64,000 nt of DNA from Cyanomargarita calcarea GSE-NOS-MK-12-04C (GTDB taxonomy: Bacteria; Cyanobacteriota; Cyanobacteriia; Cyanobacteriales; Nostocaceae). The translations under genes and the position numbers were made by a program. The stretch is taken from the NCBI GenBank assembly GCA_019359595.1, contig JAHHGZ010000043.1, positions 1-64,000 on the forward strand, in the 5' to 3' direction. The notes under the pieces were generated by a model. The model searched no databases and had not been told where the DNA came from. It saw nothing but the letters and a program-made list of their open reading frames with translations. Positions 25,101-32,947 of this stretch are shown here, one piece after another; the first letter of the stretch is position 1, and each line of letters opens with the position of its first letter.

Positions 25101-25222
25101 AATTTCTATGAAGGTGGCATTGTAATCCCATCTGAGTATCGCAAAGACTAGGATTAGAAGTAGACGACAAAGCTATGATTCTTGTAGATAGGACGCACGG
25201 AGAATTTTTACTCAAACTGTAA
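25101..25222 (+). pseudogene. AbrB/MazE-type antitoxin remnant
   Basis: NFYEGGIVIPSEYRKD, then (after a one-base shift) GLEVDDKAMILVDRTHGEFL, matches the swapped-hairpin AbrB domain. The frame breaks at GACTAGGATTAG, where one base seems to be lost. It lies in the 452-bp gap between the cargo gene at 24335 and hicA; the rest of that gap shows nothing recognisable. Confidence 0.55.
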
Positions 25223-25344
25223 AGCGATCGCTCTTTTTTAATTTAGAACTCATGTACTAAAAAAATGCGATAATAAATTTTTAGTCAGCTTGAATTATTA
25301 ACTCTTGATCGGAGAAAATAAATGAGGAACTGACGATAAGGGCA

Positions 25345-25596
25345 ATGCCAAAGAAAATAAGAGAATTGAAGGCAATGGTAACAAAAGTTGGGTATGTCCT
25401 TCAATCAGGTAGAGGTAAAGGAAGTCATACATATTGGAAACATCCCTTGTTACCCGAAGAACCCTTAACCATCCCAGGTAAAGATGGTGATGATGCCCCA
25501 TTATACTTAGAAAGAAGCATTCAACGGGTGACCAAAAAGCTCTCTGAGATAGAAAAAACGGAAAAAAACGAGGAAAACGAGGAAGGAAAGGAATGA
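25345..25596 (+). CDS. hicA: HicA-like toxin
   Basis: The 83-residue basic protein MPKKIRELKAMVTKVGYVLQ, then GKGSHTYWKHPLLPEEPLTI, has the HicA double-stranded-RNA-binding-like fold with the conserved His (GKGSHTYWKHP). The C-terminus is a charged Glu/Lys tail. HicA toxins cleave mRNA. It overlaps hicB by 4 bp (ATGA). A shortened copy lies at 17210. Confidence 0.88.
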   Translation: MPKKIRELKAMVTKVGYVLQSGRGKGSHTYWKHPLLPEEPLTIPGKDGDDAPLYLERSIQRVTKKLSEIEKTEKNEENEEGKE

Positions 25597-25823
25597 GCTA
25601 TCACTACAGCATGGTGATTCAATGGTCGCAGGAAGATCAACTTTTCTTAGTTCACTTGCCTGAATTCCCTTGGCAGCAGTTTCATACGCATGGTAAAACT
25701 TACGAAGAAGCTGCCAAAAATGGTCAGGAAGTAATCGAGGCTTTTGTTGAGATGCTGACTGAGGAAAATAAACCACTACCAGAACCGAGAATGATTCCCA
25801 CAAAACCGTTACAAGTTGCCTAA
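25593..25823 (+). CDS. hicB: HicB-like antitoxin
   Basis: The 76-residue protein has the HicB core (YSMVIQWSQEDQLFLVHLPE; GKTYEEAAKNGQEVIEAFVE). It overlaps hicA by four bases. The toxin-first order is typical for HicAB. There is no clear C-terminal DNA-binding domain, so regulation may involve another factor. Confidence 0.87.
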   Translation: MSYHYSMVIQWSQEDQLFLVHLPEFPWQQFHTHGKTYEEAAKNGQEVIEAFVEMLTEENKPLPEPRMIPTKPLQVA

Positions 25824-25963
25824 TTGAGAGCGGCGATCGCCCATTCAAATAGAACCCACGTACTAAAGAAAGGTGATCGCTCATCTCACGCTAGTTAAGC
25901 TACGGACAATACGATATAATTTTATTGCTGTCAAACTCAAGAAAGTCAAGCTGGATAAACATT

Positions 25964-26263
25964 GTGGATAATTGGAATATTTTAATAGAAAATGCAGCCG
26001 ATGGTTTGACTATAGCGACTGTCCTAGAAGTTCCTGATTGCCAGACGACAGATGAAAGTAAACAGGGTGCTGTTGAAAAAGTTCAACAGCTATTGCACAA
26101 ACGTCTAGCCAATGCCGAGATTGTCAAGATTGCAGTGCCAATACAACCACTTGCCTCGGAGAACCCTTTGATGAAGTTTGCTGGAATTTTTCAGGACGAC
26201 CCAGATTTTATGGAAATCATGCAAGAAATGAGAGCAGAACGCGAACTGGACAGCGAAAAATGA
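25964..26263 (+). CDS. HicB-like antitoxin, solitary
   Basis: A GTG start at 25964 (VDNWNILIENAADGLTIATVLEVPDCQ) fits better than the TTG at 25925. The product is about 100 residues. The N-terminal half resembles a HicB-type domain (TIATVLEVPDCQTTDESKQG, then VEKVQQLL). The C-terminal half (FAGIFQDDPDFMEIMQEMRAE) is an acidic helix seen in prevent-host-death-like cyanobacterial proteins. No toxin gene is next to it. Confidence 0.6.
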   Translation: MDNWNILIENAADGLTIATVLEVPDCQTTDESKQGAVEKVQQLLHKRLANAEIVKIAVPIQPLASENPLMKFAGIFQDDPDFMEIMQEMRAERELDSEK

Positions 26264-26368
26264 GCTTCTGGATTCTCGATACCATAAAATTATAAAATTT
26301 AGTTATGTTACAAACGTTTAGAGCAACTTTTTATAAGTTGCCTAGTAAAAGAGCAGCATTAGTTACTT

Positions 26369-26686
26369 TCAATTGTTCGCAGCAAGAAGTTTGCGGACAC
26401 CGGGAGAACGAAACCCTAGAATAATGTCTTTGCGGTCAACCCCACGCTGAATTAGTTCTCGATCGATAAAAATCTCAGTACTGTTGTGCTGAATCCAAAT
26501 TTGACCCTCGATAATATCTAGCTGCATTGCGCATCCGTAGATCCGGTATTCATCTCGCCATTCGTTATGCATAACTAAATAGCGATCGCGCACTGGATCG
26601 AAAATTAACTGCGCTTGCACATCGTTAGTAGCAAATTCTTGTAAAAAATCACATACAATTCTGCGGTATTCATCTATTCGATCCAT
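26369..26686 (-). CDS. xisI: XisI-family protein
   Basis: The 105-residue protein MDRIDEYRRIVCDFLQEFAT ... RYLVMHNEWRDEYRIYGCAMQ, IWIQHNSTEIFIDRELIQRG, KDIILGFRSPGVRKL is a typical XisI. Its start overlaps the xisH stop by 13 bp. XisH and XisI were first described as factors controlling excision of the fdxN element in Anabaena; most copies have no element nearby and their role is unknown. Confidence 0.9.
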   Translation of the reverse strand: MDRIDEYRRIVCDFLQEFATNDVQAQLIFDPVRDRYLVMHNEWRDEYRIYGCAMQLDIIEGQIWIQHNSTEIFIDRELIQRGVDRKDIILGFRSPGVRKLLAANN

Positions 26687-27090
26687 TGTTCTATGACCTC
26701 CTGAATGGGATTATAATTAATTAATCGAACCTTGTATTTTTCAATGACTGTTTTAGCAGGTTCAAAGCGTAGAAAGGTTTGATAAGTATCTGTGGGTACA
26801 GCGAGATATAGAATCCGTTCTGGCTCATTGGAAACTTCTAGAGCCGCTTGGTAATTGAGGAACTGACCCAAGGCTGTATGAAATTCAGAAATGGTCGATC
26901 CACCAGCAAAGCTTTTTACTTCTACTGCTATTTTACGTCCTTCCTTCTCGGCTGCGATTGCGGGTTCTGCGGCTAGGTCAATATAGACATCGACAACACC
27001 GTAGCGCAGTTGGTAAGGGTCGTGAGTAATAATCCAACCGTCTTTTTGAAGGGCAGTTTTAACAGTGTTGTGAAAAAGGTCTTTTGCCAT
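26674..27090 (-). CDS. xisH: XisH-family protein
   Basis: The 138-residue protein MAKDLFHNTVKTALQKDGWI ... IYIDLAAEP, RKIAVEVKSFAGGSTISEFH, TALGQFLNYQAAL has a PD-(D/E)XK-like core (D...VEVK), so it may be a nuclease-fold protein. It forms an operon with xisI. It lies 72 bp downstream of the CIS ATPase end, facing the same way. Confidence 0.9.
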   Translation of the reverse strand: MAKDLFHNTVKTALQKDGWIITHDPYQLRYGVVDVYIDLAAEPAIAAEKEGRKIAVEVKSFAGGSTISEFHTALGQFLNYQAALEVSNEPERILYLAVPTDTYQTFLRFEPAKTVIEKYKVRLINYNPIQEVIEQWIE

Positions 27091-27162
27091 ACTTAACTAT
27101 CGCTTTTTGGTCATTGATAGATGGTTAAAATGCGTAAAACTACCTTTTAGGTCTATATTATC

Positions 27163-29193
27163 TCACACCCACCCCCCAACCTCCGTATCTGTCAACGGCT
27201 TTTCTAACTTCGCATACTCGCTTTGAGCAGCCCTTAATAAGTGTTTCATCTGCACCGCTTCCCCTGTATCCGCAGCTAAAAACGCTGCATTTAAAGCAAT
27301 ATTACGAATATTACCTCCCGCTACACTTAACCGCGCTAATTGAACGGCATCCAATCCTTGAGTCGGGGTATTAGATGGGAAAATCTGCCGCCAAATCTCC
27401 GCACGTTGCACAGCATCGGGGAAAGGAAATTGCACCACAAAGCGAATGCGTCGCATAAATGCTGTATCAATCGCACTCTTGAGATTTGTTGTCAAAACTG
27501 CCAGGCCTGGGTAGCATTCCATACGCTGCAACAAGTAGCTGACTTCGATATTGGCGTATCTATCCCTTGCATCTTTGACTTCACTCCTTTTTCCAAATAA
27601 TGCGTCAGCTTCATCAAATAGCAAAATTACCCCACCTTGTTCGGCAGCATCAAATACCTGTCGTAAATTTTTCTCTGTCTCACCAATATATTTACTGACT
27701 ACCGAAGATAAATCAATTCGGTATAGGTCGAGACGCAAAGTATTTGCTAACACCTCTGCTGCCAAGGTTTTCCCCGTACCGCTAGCACCTGCAAATAAAG
27801 CGCTAATTCCCAAACCCCGCGCACTTTTACCGCCAAATCCCCATGTTTCATAGACTTTACCCCGTTGACGAACATGAGCTGCTACGTCAATTAAAATTTG
27901 TTTTTGTGCCTCTGGTAATACTAAATCTTCCCAATTGGCTGCTGGTTCAATGCGCTGGGCAAGTTCATCTAAACGGGGACGGGCTTGGACTCGGCAGGCA
28001 TCCCAGAGGACTTGGGTAAGGGAGGTGGGGAGATGGGGAGAAGAAAATTCCTCCTTGTCCCCGTTCTGGCTTAAATACCCACTGGCTTCGGCACAAGCGG
28101 CGCGAATAGTTGCGGCACTCAAGTTAAACTGATTTACTAGGGTTTTAACTTGTCCGTTGAGTTCGGGTGCAAGTTCTTTTAGGGTTTCTTGCCAAACTGC
28201 TTGTTGCTCGTTTGAGGTTGGTTTGTTTACTTCAAAGCGGATTGCTGCACGTTGGGAGATACGCATTCCTTCCCGACTGCTAACTATCAAAATTCCGTTG
28301 ATGCGATATGCCTCCGGCACGCTAGCGCGATCGCTCAGGTGGCTAATGGCATTTACTCGTGCTGTATCGCTCATATCGATTTCATCGCAATCCAGCAGCA
28401 GGGCACTCCCGCTTAAGATAATTTCACGACTCCACAGCCTAATTAAATTATCGAGTTCGTTGGGTACGGTGGGAACTACTCGCGCTGCCATGACGCTAAT
28501 ATTCAAACCGAGGATTTGCGAAACTGCGAACGCGATCGCCCGTTTATTCGCAGGTTCAACACCGCACAATTGAATTATCGGTAGGAGATTGGTTTTTGAA
28601 TGCGATAACACTGCTGCGATTTTTTCGGCGATCGCTTGTTGGGAAGGAACCAAATTATCTGCAAAATATAATGGCTCAACAATACCAACCAACCGTTCAT
28701 CTAAATACTGTGTACCTGTTAAGTAATGTAAAATCCTTTCGTCAATTCTTAAAGGACTCAGAGTTAATGCCTGTCCATCGCCAATTTGAATTAATCGCCA
28801 GCGACGCAAGGCAGAATTAGGTGTAATGGCATTCCAATGCGGATCTTCCAAAGCTGCTAAAGCAAGGCTGAGGGTGGGGTAAGCTCGTTGTGCATCACCG
28901 TTAGCAGTGGCACATAGCCGCACGAAATCACCGCTAAATTCTATCCCCGCACACAACAGCAACACATCCCGCTCAAAGGTTGACAAGCCAAACATTTTAC
29001 ATATCCGCTCTAAAGCTGATAATGCAGGCATTGCCGCAGCCGCTTTTTGTAAAGCCTGTTGAAGTGCTTTTTGGTCGGGTTTATCTTGTTTATCGATGTA
29101 ACTTTGTAGGGCACCACGCACCACTGCCAAAGCTGCTAATAGATATTCGTGGTTTGCGTCAAACCAATTTTGATTGATTGTGGAAGCATTCAT
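27163..29193 (-). CDS. CIS AAA+ ATPase (CIS15/Afp15-type)
   Basis: The 676-residue protein has a helical N-terminal region (ERICKMFGLSTFERDVLLLCAG), a degenerate middle ATPase-like segment (~190-340), then a canonical AAA+ domain: Walker A GASGTGKT near 466, Walker B ILLFDEADALFG near 522, sensor-like LTTNLK and arginine-finger region MRRIRF. The order matches the ATPase found in Afp/PVC-type clusters, where it is needed for particle assembly. Its start overlaps the DUF4255 stop by 4 bp. It lies on the opposite strand from the baseplate genes. Confidence 0.92.
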   Translation of the reverse strand: MNASTINQNWFDANHEYLLAALAVVRGALQSYIDKQDKPDQKALQQALQKAAAAMPALSALERICKMFGLSTFERDVLLLCAGIEFSGDFVRLCATANGDAQRAYPTLSLALAALEDPHWNAITPNSALRRWRLIQIGDGQALTLSPLRIDERILHYLTGTQYLDERLVGIVEPLYFADNLVPSQQAIAEKIAAVLSHSKTNLLPIIQLCGVEPANKRAIAFAVSQILGLNISVMAARVVPTVPNELDNLIRLWSREIILSGSALLLDCDEIDMSDTARVNAISHLSDRASVPEAYRINGILIVSSREGMRISQRAAIRFEVNKPTSNEQQAVWQETLKELAPELNGQVKTLVNQFNLSAATIRAACAEASGYLSQNGDKEEFSSPHLPTSLTQVLWDACRVQARPRLDELAQRIEPAANWEDLVLPEAQKQILIDVAAHVRQRGKVYETWGFGGKSARGLGISALFAGASGTGKTLAAEVLANTLRLDLYRIDLSSVVSKYIGETEKNLRQVFDAAEQGGVILLFDEADALFGKRSEVKDARDRYANIEVSYLLQRMECYPGLAVLTTNLKSAIDTAFMRRIRFVVQFPFPDAVQRAEIWRQIFPSNTPTQGLDAVQLARLSVAGGNIRNIALNAAFLAADTGEAVQMKHLLRAAQSEYAKLEKPLTDTEVGGWV

Positions 29194-30443
29194 GGGATGA
29201 TTACCTGTGGCTCCTTGTATTCCCCGGCTAGATTTTTGCTGAGTGGACTTTCTGCCCCGTCTACTTGCACCCTGACAAAGTAAGTTCCTGGTTGGATATT
29301 TTCTACAAGGATGGTAATTGCATTGGTGTCATCGGTGCGGGTTGCAGCAGCAAATGAGTATCTTTTATCAGCATAATTTGACACTTCATTTAGCAGTAAA
29401 ACTACTCGTTGCGTCTTGCCAACTTTAGGATTGAAGTAAAGGGTAATTTCTCCACTGCGCGAATCGCTACCTTGACCCTGAATGTTGGCAATAGCAGTAA
29501 TTGTGGGATGCAACACAAAAGCCGCAATGTTTGATGCAACTTCTTGATGTGACATTCCAGAGACGGGCATTTTGAAATGTACTACTTGGACTCCGTAAAC
29601 ACCAGCTTGCAAATTAGGAGGTAAAAGCACGCTGATATGTGTATCTTGGAATGCTTCCGGCTCCAGTAATTTTTCTATCCCTTGGAGTCGAACCCGTGTT
29701 ATATCGCTTTGCAACCGCTGACCGCGAATAATCAAAGCTTTACCCGGCTCACATGGAAGGGTTACTTGTTCAATGACTGGCTCTAAAAAAGGCTCTATAT
29801 CTACATCTACTGTTTTATGAGAATTGCGACTATCAATTAACACCATTGATGCTTGGTAAGCTGCCGAGGGACGATAAGGGGTTTGCAAGGAAGACCAAAG
29901 TTTAGAAGTGTCTTCCATACTAAAAAACTCTGGGGAAATTTTAATCTGTCCGATATTTTCGGCAACATTGCTGACAGATACAGTTGTCAGAGCCTGGGAT
30001 AAAACGCTAGAAGTATTAACTTTTGCTGCATTTTTTAAAGAAACTTCAATTAATTCACGGCTAAAAACGGGTGTATCGTGCAACAATTGCATCGCATAAC
30101 CGAGTAATAGCTCTGCTTGGAAATCTTTAGCTCCGTATGCTGTAAGTAAATAATGCAAGTCGAGCGCTAGAGGTGGATTTGTCAAACGAGATTCCACAAT
30201 TTGGCGTGGTTGCTTGCTGCGAAAATCTTGAGACACCCAGTCAACATTGCGATTTTGCGTAACTTGATAGAGAAAGAGATTGAGTTGAGCACGTTCGTCG
30301 GTTCCTTGGGTAATGCGGTCGGGTGGGAGTGCGGTGACAACTACATCACCAACACTAGCTGCGATCGCATCCTTGACTAAACCATTCTCTACTAAGTCTT
30401 TGAGTACTGCTGTCACGGCTGCGATAGAAAGCGCATTACTCAT
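29190..30443 (-). CDS. DUF4255 protein (CIS16/Pvc16-type tube cap)
   Basis: The 417-residue protein has the DUF4255 N-terminal domain (~8-190: SIAAVTAVLKDLVENGLVK, RAQLNLFLYQVTQNRNVDW, LALDLHYLLTAYG, LLGYAMQLLHDTPVFSRELI). Such proteins end or cap the tube and sheath in CIS. The C-terminal half has Ig/IPT-like beta domains (LPCEPGKALIIRGQRLQSDI; GVYGVQVVHFK). It is translationally coupled to the AAA+ gene (ATGA). A divergent kinase gene lies 401 bp upstream. Confidence 0.9.
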   Translation of the reverse strand: MSNALSIAAVTAVLKDLVENGLVKDAIAASVGDVVVTALPPDRITQGTDERAQLNLFLYQVTQNRNVDWVSQDFRSKQPRQIVESRLTNPPLALDLHYLLTAYGAKDFQAELLLGYAMQLLHDTPVFSRELIEVSLKNAAKVNTSSVLSQALTTVSVSNVAENIGQIKISPEFFSMEDTSKLWSSLQTPYRPSAAYQASMVLIDSRNSHKTVDVDIEPFLEPVIEQVTLPCEPGKALIIRGQRLQSDITRVRLQGIEKLLEPEAFQDTHISVLLPPNLQAGVYGVQVVHFKMPVSGMSHQEVASNIAAFVLHPTITAIANIQGQGSDSRSGEITLYFNPKVGKTQRVVLLLNEVSNYADKRYSFAAATRTDDTNAITILVENIQPGTYFVRVQVDGAESPLSKNLAGEYKEPQVIIP

Positions 30444-30578
30444 TCTAAATTCTCCAAAGTGTTAGGACAGATAATTATTCACGACTAAAACAATATTTTT
30501 CCGAAATTTAAACTTGAATTGATGTAATTAAGTACGTCCGAAATTGGTTCGTAGTTCTCACACAAATTATGAGGGTCA

Positions 30579-30610
30579 GATCCCCGACTTCTTAAATGAA
30601 GTCGGGGATC
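30579..30610. repeat. Palindrome GATCCCCGACTTC / GAAGTCGGGGATC
   Basis: A 13-bp-arm hairpin lies in the 401-bp divergent intergenic region between the DUF4255 and kinase genes. The same palindrome recurs at 34954-34984. Because it lies between divergent starts it is not a simple terminator here. The rest of this gap shows only AT-rich promoter-like sequence. Confidence 0.7.
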
Positions 30611-30844
30611 TCGCAGCCTAGGAACTTTTGATGCTATTGAGACATCTCAAGACACAAACAATGATATATCCAGTGTTGCTTTTCAGATAACCTTATGGTA
30701 ATGTCTAAATTGCTACATCTGGTGCTAGTGTTCGCGATATTGATTAACTCCAGACAAACGAAAATTTAAACAAAGCTTTATTTGTATTTGCACTCGCTGT
30801 CTGTAAAACATAAATTAAGAAATATAGGATAGTGCCGTATCCAT

Positions 30845-32602
30845 ATGAACTCCTCTACCCCAAATTCTTGGATTGGTCGCTCCATAGGCGATCGCCAACG
30901 TTACCGTCTAGAAAAACGCCTAGGAATGGGCGGTATGGGAGATGTTTTCTTGGCGATGGATACTCGAATAGGTAAGCAAGTAGCACTAAAACTGCTCAAA
31001 GATACGTTGGTTGCATCCAAGGAAATGAGAAGGCGTTTTGAGCGTGAGGTGGAAGTGTGTGCTGCCCTCGACAGCGACAATATTGTCAAAGTCAGCGATT
31101 ATGGTGTTACTGATGAAGGCTATCCCTTCTATGTAATGGAATATCTCCGTGGTGAAACGCTGCGACAGTTCCTGCAACACGATCGACCATCCTTAGAGCA
31201 GACAGTAAGTATTATCACTCAGGTTTGTAAGGGTTTGCAGCTTGCTCATAAAGGCGTGACACTGTGGCGGGAAGGGGCAACTGTCAGCGAGCATATCCAG
31301 GTGGTTCATCGCGATTTGAAGCCAGATAATATCTTTTTGGTACCCACAGATTCCGGAAAATTGGTAAAAATCGTAGATTTTGGGATTGCCAAAATCCGCA
31401 ATGAATCTGCGGAACAGACAAATTTTACCAATGCATTTATCGGTACTTTTCGCTACGCAGCACCAGAACAGTTAAGAGGCGAAATTAATCTCGATGGACG
31501 AGCGGATATTTACAGCTTGGGGATTATTTTGTATGAAATGCTGAGTGCCGCAGACCCTTTCGGTTTTAGCATCAAGAGTCGGAATATCAGCGAAGCCTCT
31601 TGGATTTTTGCCCATACAGGTGAACCACCAAAACCCTTGCGATCGCAACCCGGTTGTGAGAATTTATCGAGCCAGTTGGAAGCAGTGGTGATGCGTTGTT
31701 TGGAAAAAAAACCAGGCGATCGCTTTGCATCGGTGGAAGAGTTAAATTTGGCTTTGCGAGCTGCTGCTGAAAGTTCTGCATTTGATAATCTTCTTGAAGA
31801 AACAATTGCTCAAGCGCAAGCATGGAATAACGAAGGTTCCGATGCAGAGACAATTGCTCGACCGTTGAATCCGGCATCGGAAAGCAAACGGGAAGAAACG
31901 ATCGCTCAAATTCCACTGGCAAATCCTGTGGTGGAACATAAACACGAAGAGACAATTGCTCAAATTCCACTGGCAAATCCTGTGGTGGAACATAAACACG
32001 AAGAGACAATTGCTCAAATTCCACTGGCAAATCCTGTGGTGGAACATAAACACGAAGAAACGATCGCTCAAATTCCACTGGCAAGTCCAGCACAACCCCA
32101 ACGAGAAGAAACGATTGCTCAAATTCCTATGAAGAATGCAGTTCCAGCAACTGAGTGGCTGAAAAAAAATCCTCAATTGCCTGCTGCAAAAATTAACATT
32201 AAACAAAATGTTGCTAAACAAACAATTTTCCAAAAACCGAAAGATTCATCTTCTTTAAAAGTAATTATTGCCGTTACTCTATTTGGTGTTTCCTGTCTTG
32301 GTGGCTTTTTTGCTTACCCGTTTATAACATCTCAACTTGCGTTGAACAAAATAAAGGAAGCGCAAACCAAAGCTAACTATGAGGAGTGTATTAATTTATC
32401 AAAGTATGTAACTTCTGATGCCACAATTTATCCGGAAGTTCAAGAAATACTCAATAAATGTCGAGTAGATTATGCTCTGAAGTTAGCACAAAGGAATCAA
32501 TGCCCTAAAGCTTATAAAATTAATGAAGAAAATCCTCAATCTCTTCTTGAGAAGACAAAAATCAAAATTAATAATTTCTGCGAAGTAACAGATAATTTTT
32601 AG
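30845..32602 (+). CDS. Membrane Ser/Thr protein kinase with ETIA repeats
   Basis: The 585-residue protein has a complete Hanks-type kinase domain (~18-300): GMGGMGDVF loop, VALKLLKD lysine, HRDLKPDN near residue 154, DFGIAK near 178, TFRYAAPEQ and DIYSLGIILYEM. Residues ~315-430 contain seven ETIAQ/ETIAR motifs, mostly in 18-residue repeats. A single membrane segment (VIIAVTLFGVSCLGGFFAYP, ~472-494) leads to a ~95-residue Cys-containing C-terminal domain outside the cytoplasm. The divergent CIS genes and downstream TpsB suggest but do not show a link. Confidence 0.93.
   Translation: MNSSTPNSWIGRSIGDRQRYRLEKRLGMGGMGDVFLAMDTRIGKQVALKLLKDTLVASKEMRRRFEREVEVCAALDSDNIVKVSDYGVTDEGYPFYVMEYLRGETLRQFLQHDRPSLEQTVSIITQVCKGLQLAHKGVTLWREGATVSEHIQVVHRDLKPDNIFLVPTDSGKLVKIVDFGIAKIRNESAEQTNFTNAFIGTFRYAAPEQLRGEINLDGRADIYSLGIILYEMLSAADPFGFSIKSRNISEASWIFAHTGEPPKPLRSQPGCENLSSQLEAVVMRCLEKKPGDRFASVEELNLALRAAAESSAFDNLLEETIAQAQAWNNEGSDAETIARPLNPASESKREETIAQIPLANPVVEHKHEETIAQIPLANPVVEHKHEETIAQIPLANPVVEHKHEETIAQIPLASPAQPQREETIAQIPMKNAVPATEWLKKNPQLPAAKINIKQNVAKQTIFQKPKDSSSLKVIIAVTLFGVSCLGGFFAYPFITSQLALNKIKEAQTKANYEECINLSKYVTSDATIYPEVQEILNKCRVDYALKLAQRNQCPKAYKINEENPQSLLEKTKIKINNFCEVTDNF
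31892..32107 (+). repeat. 54-bp in-frame tandem repeats in the kinase linker
   Basis: Copies start at 31892, 31946, 32000 and 32054 (last one diverging), each encoding EETIAQIPLANPVVEHKH or a close variant. A shorter EETIAQIP copy follows at 32105. The copies are nearly identical in DNA, so they expanded recently. Confidence 0.93.
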
Positions 32603-32792
32603 TTTTAAAAAATTTTATAGGTGTTATAAGAATCCCGGTTCCGTAACAATTATGGAGCATTTTGAACCTCACCACTAAGCCGCGTCTTGGTTGTGATTCA
32701 AAGGGTGCTTATACTCACATCTTCCACCAGCGATATCATCAACATAAAAATAACTAAGTATTTATAGATTCTCTGACTGCGTTCCTGTCCGC

Positions 32793-32811
32793 CAGGGATT
32801 GAAAATCCCTG
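32793..32811. repeat. Palindromic element CAGGGATTGAAAATCCCTG
   Basis: A short hairpin within the 345-bp gap between the kinase and TpsB genes. A similar CAGGGACTTATAGTCCCTG with the neighbouring GGCGG lies at 44541-44559, in opposite orientation. The rest of the gap is AT-rich and shows no gene. Confidence 0.55.
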
Positions 32812-32947
32812 TCTTATAGCCAAAGTCCTCTTCAGAGCACTAATAGTATCATTTGAACACAAAATTAGACTATTGTCGTATTGACAAAAAAATATAGCAT
32901 TTTATACTTTTTAGTATTTCGTGACAATATAATTAGGACAATAAAAA

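Noticed and set aside
31587-32233. Two antisense frames with repeats in the kinase gene
   Set aside because: They mirror the 54-bp kinase linker repeats; the + strand has a complete, motif-supported kinase.
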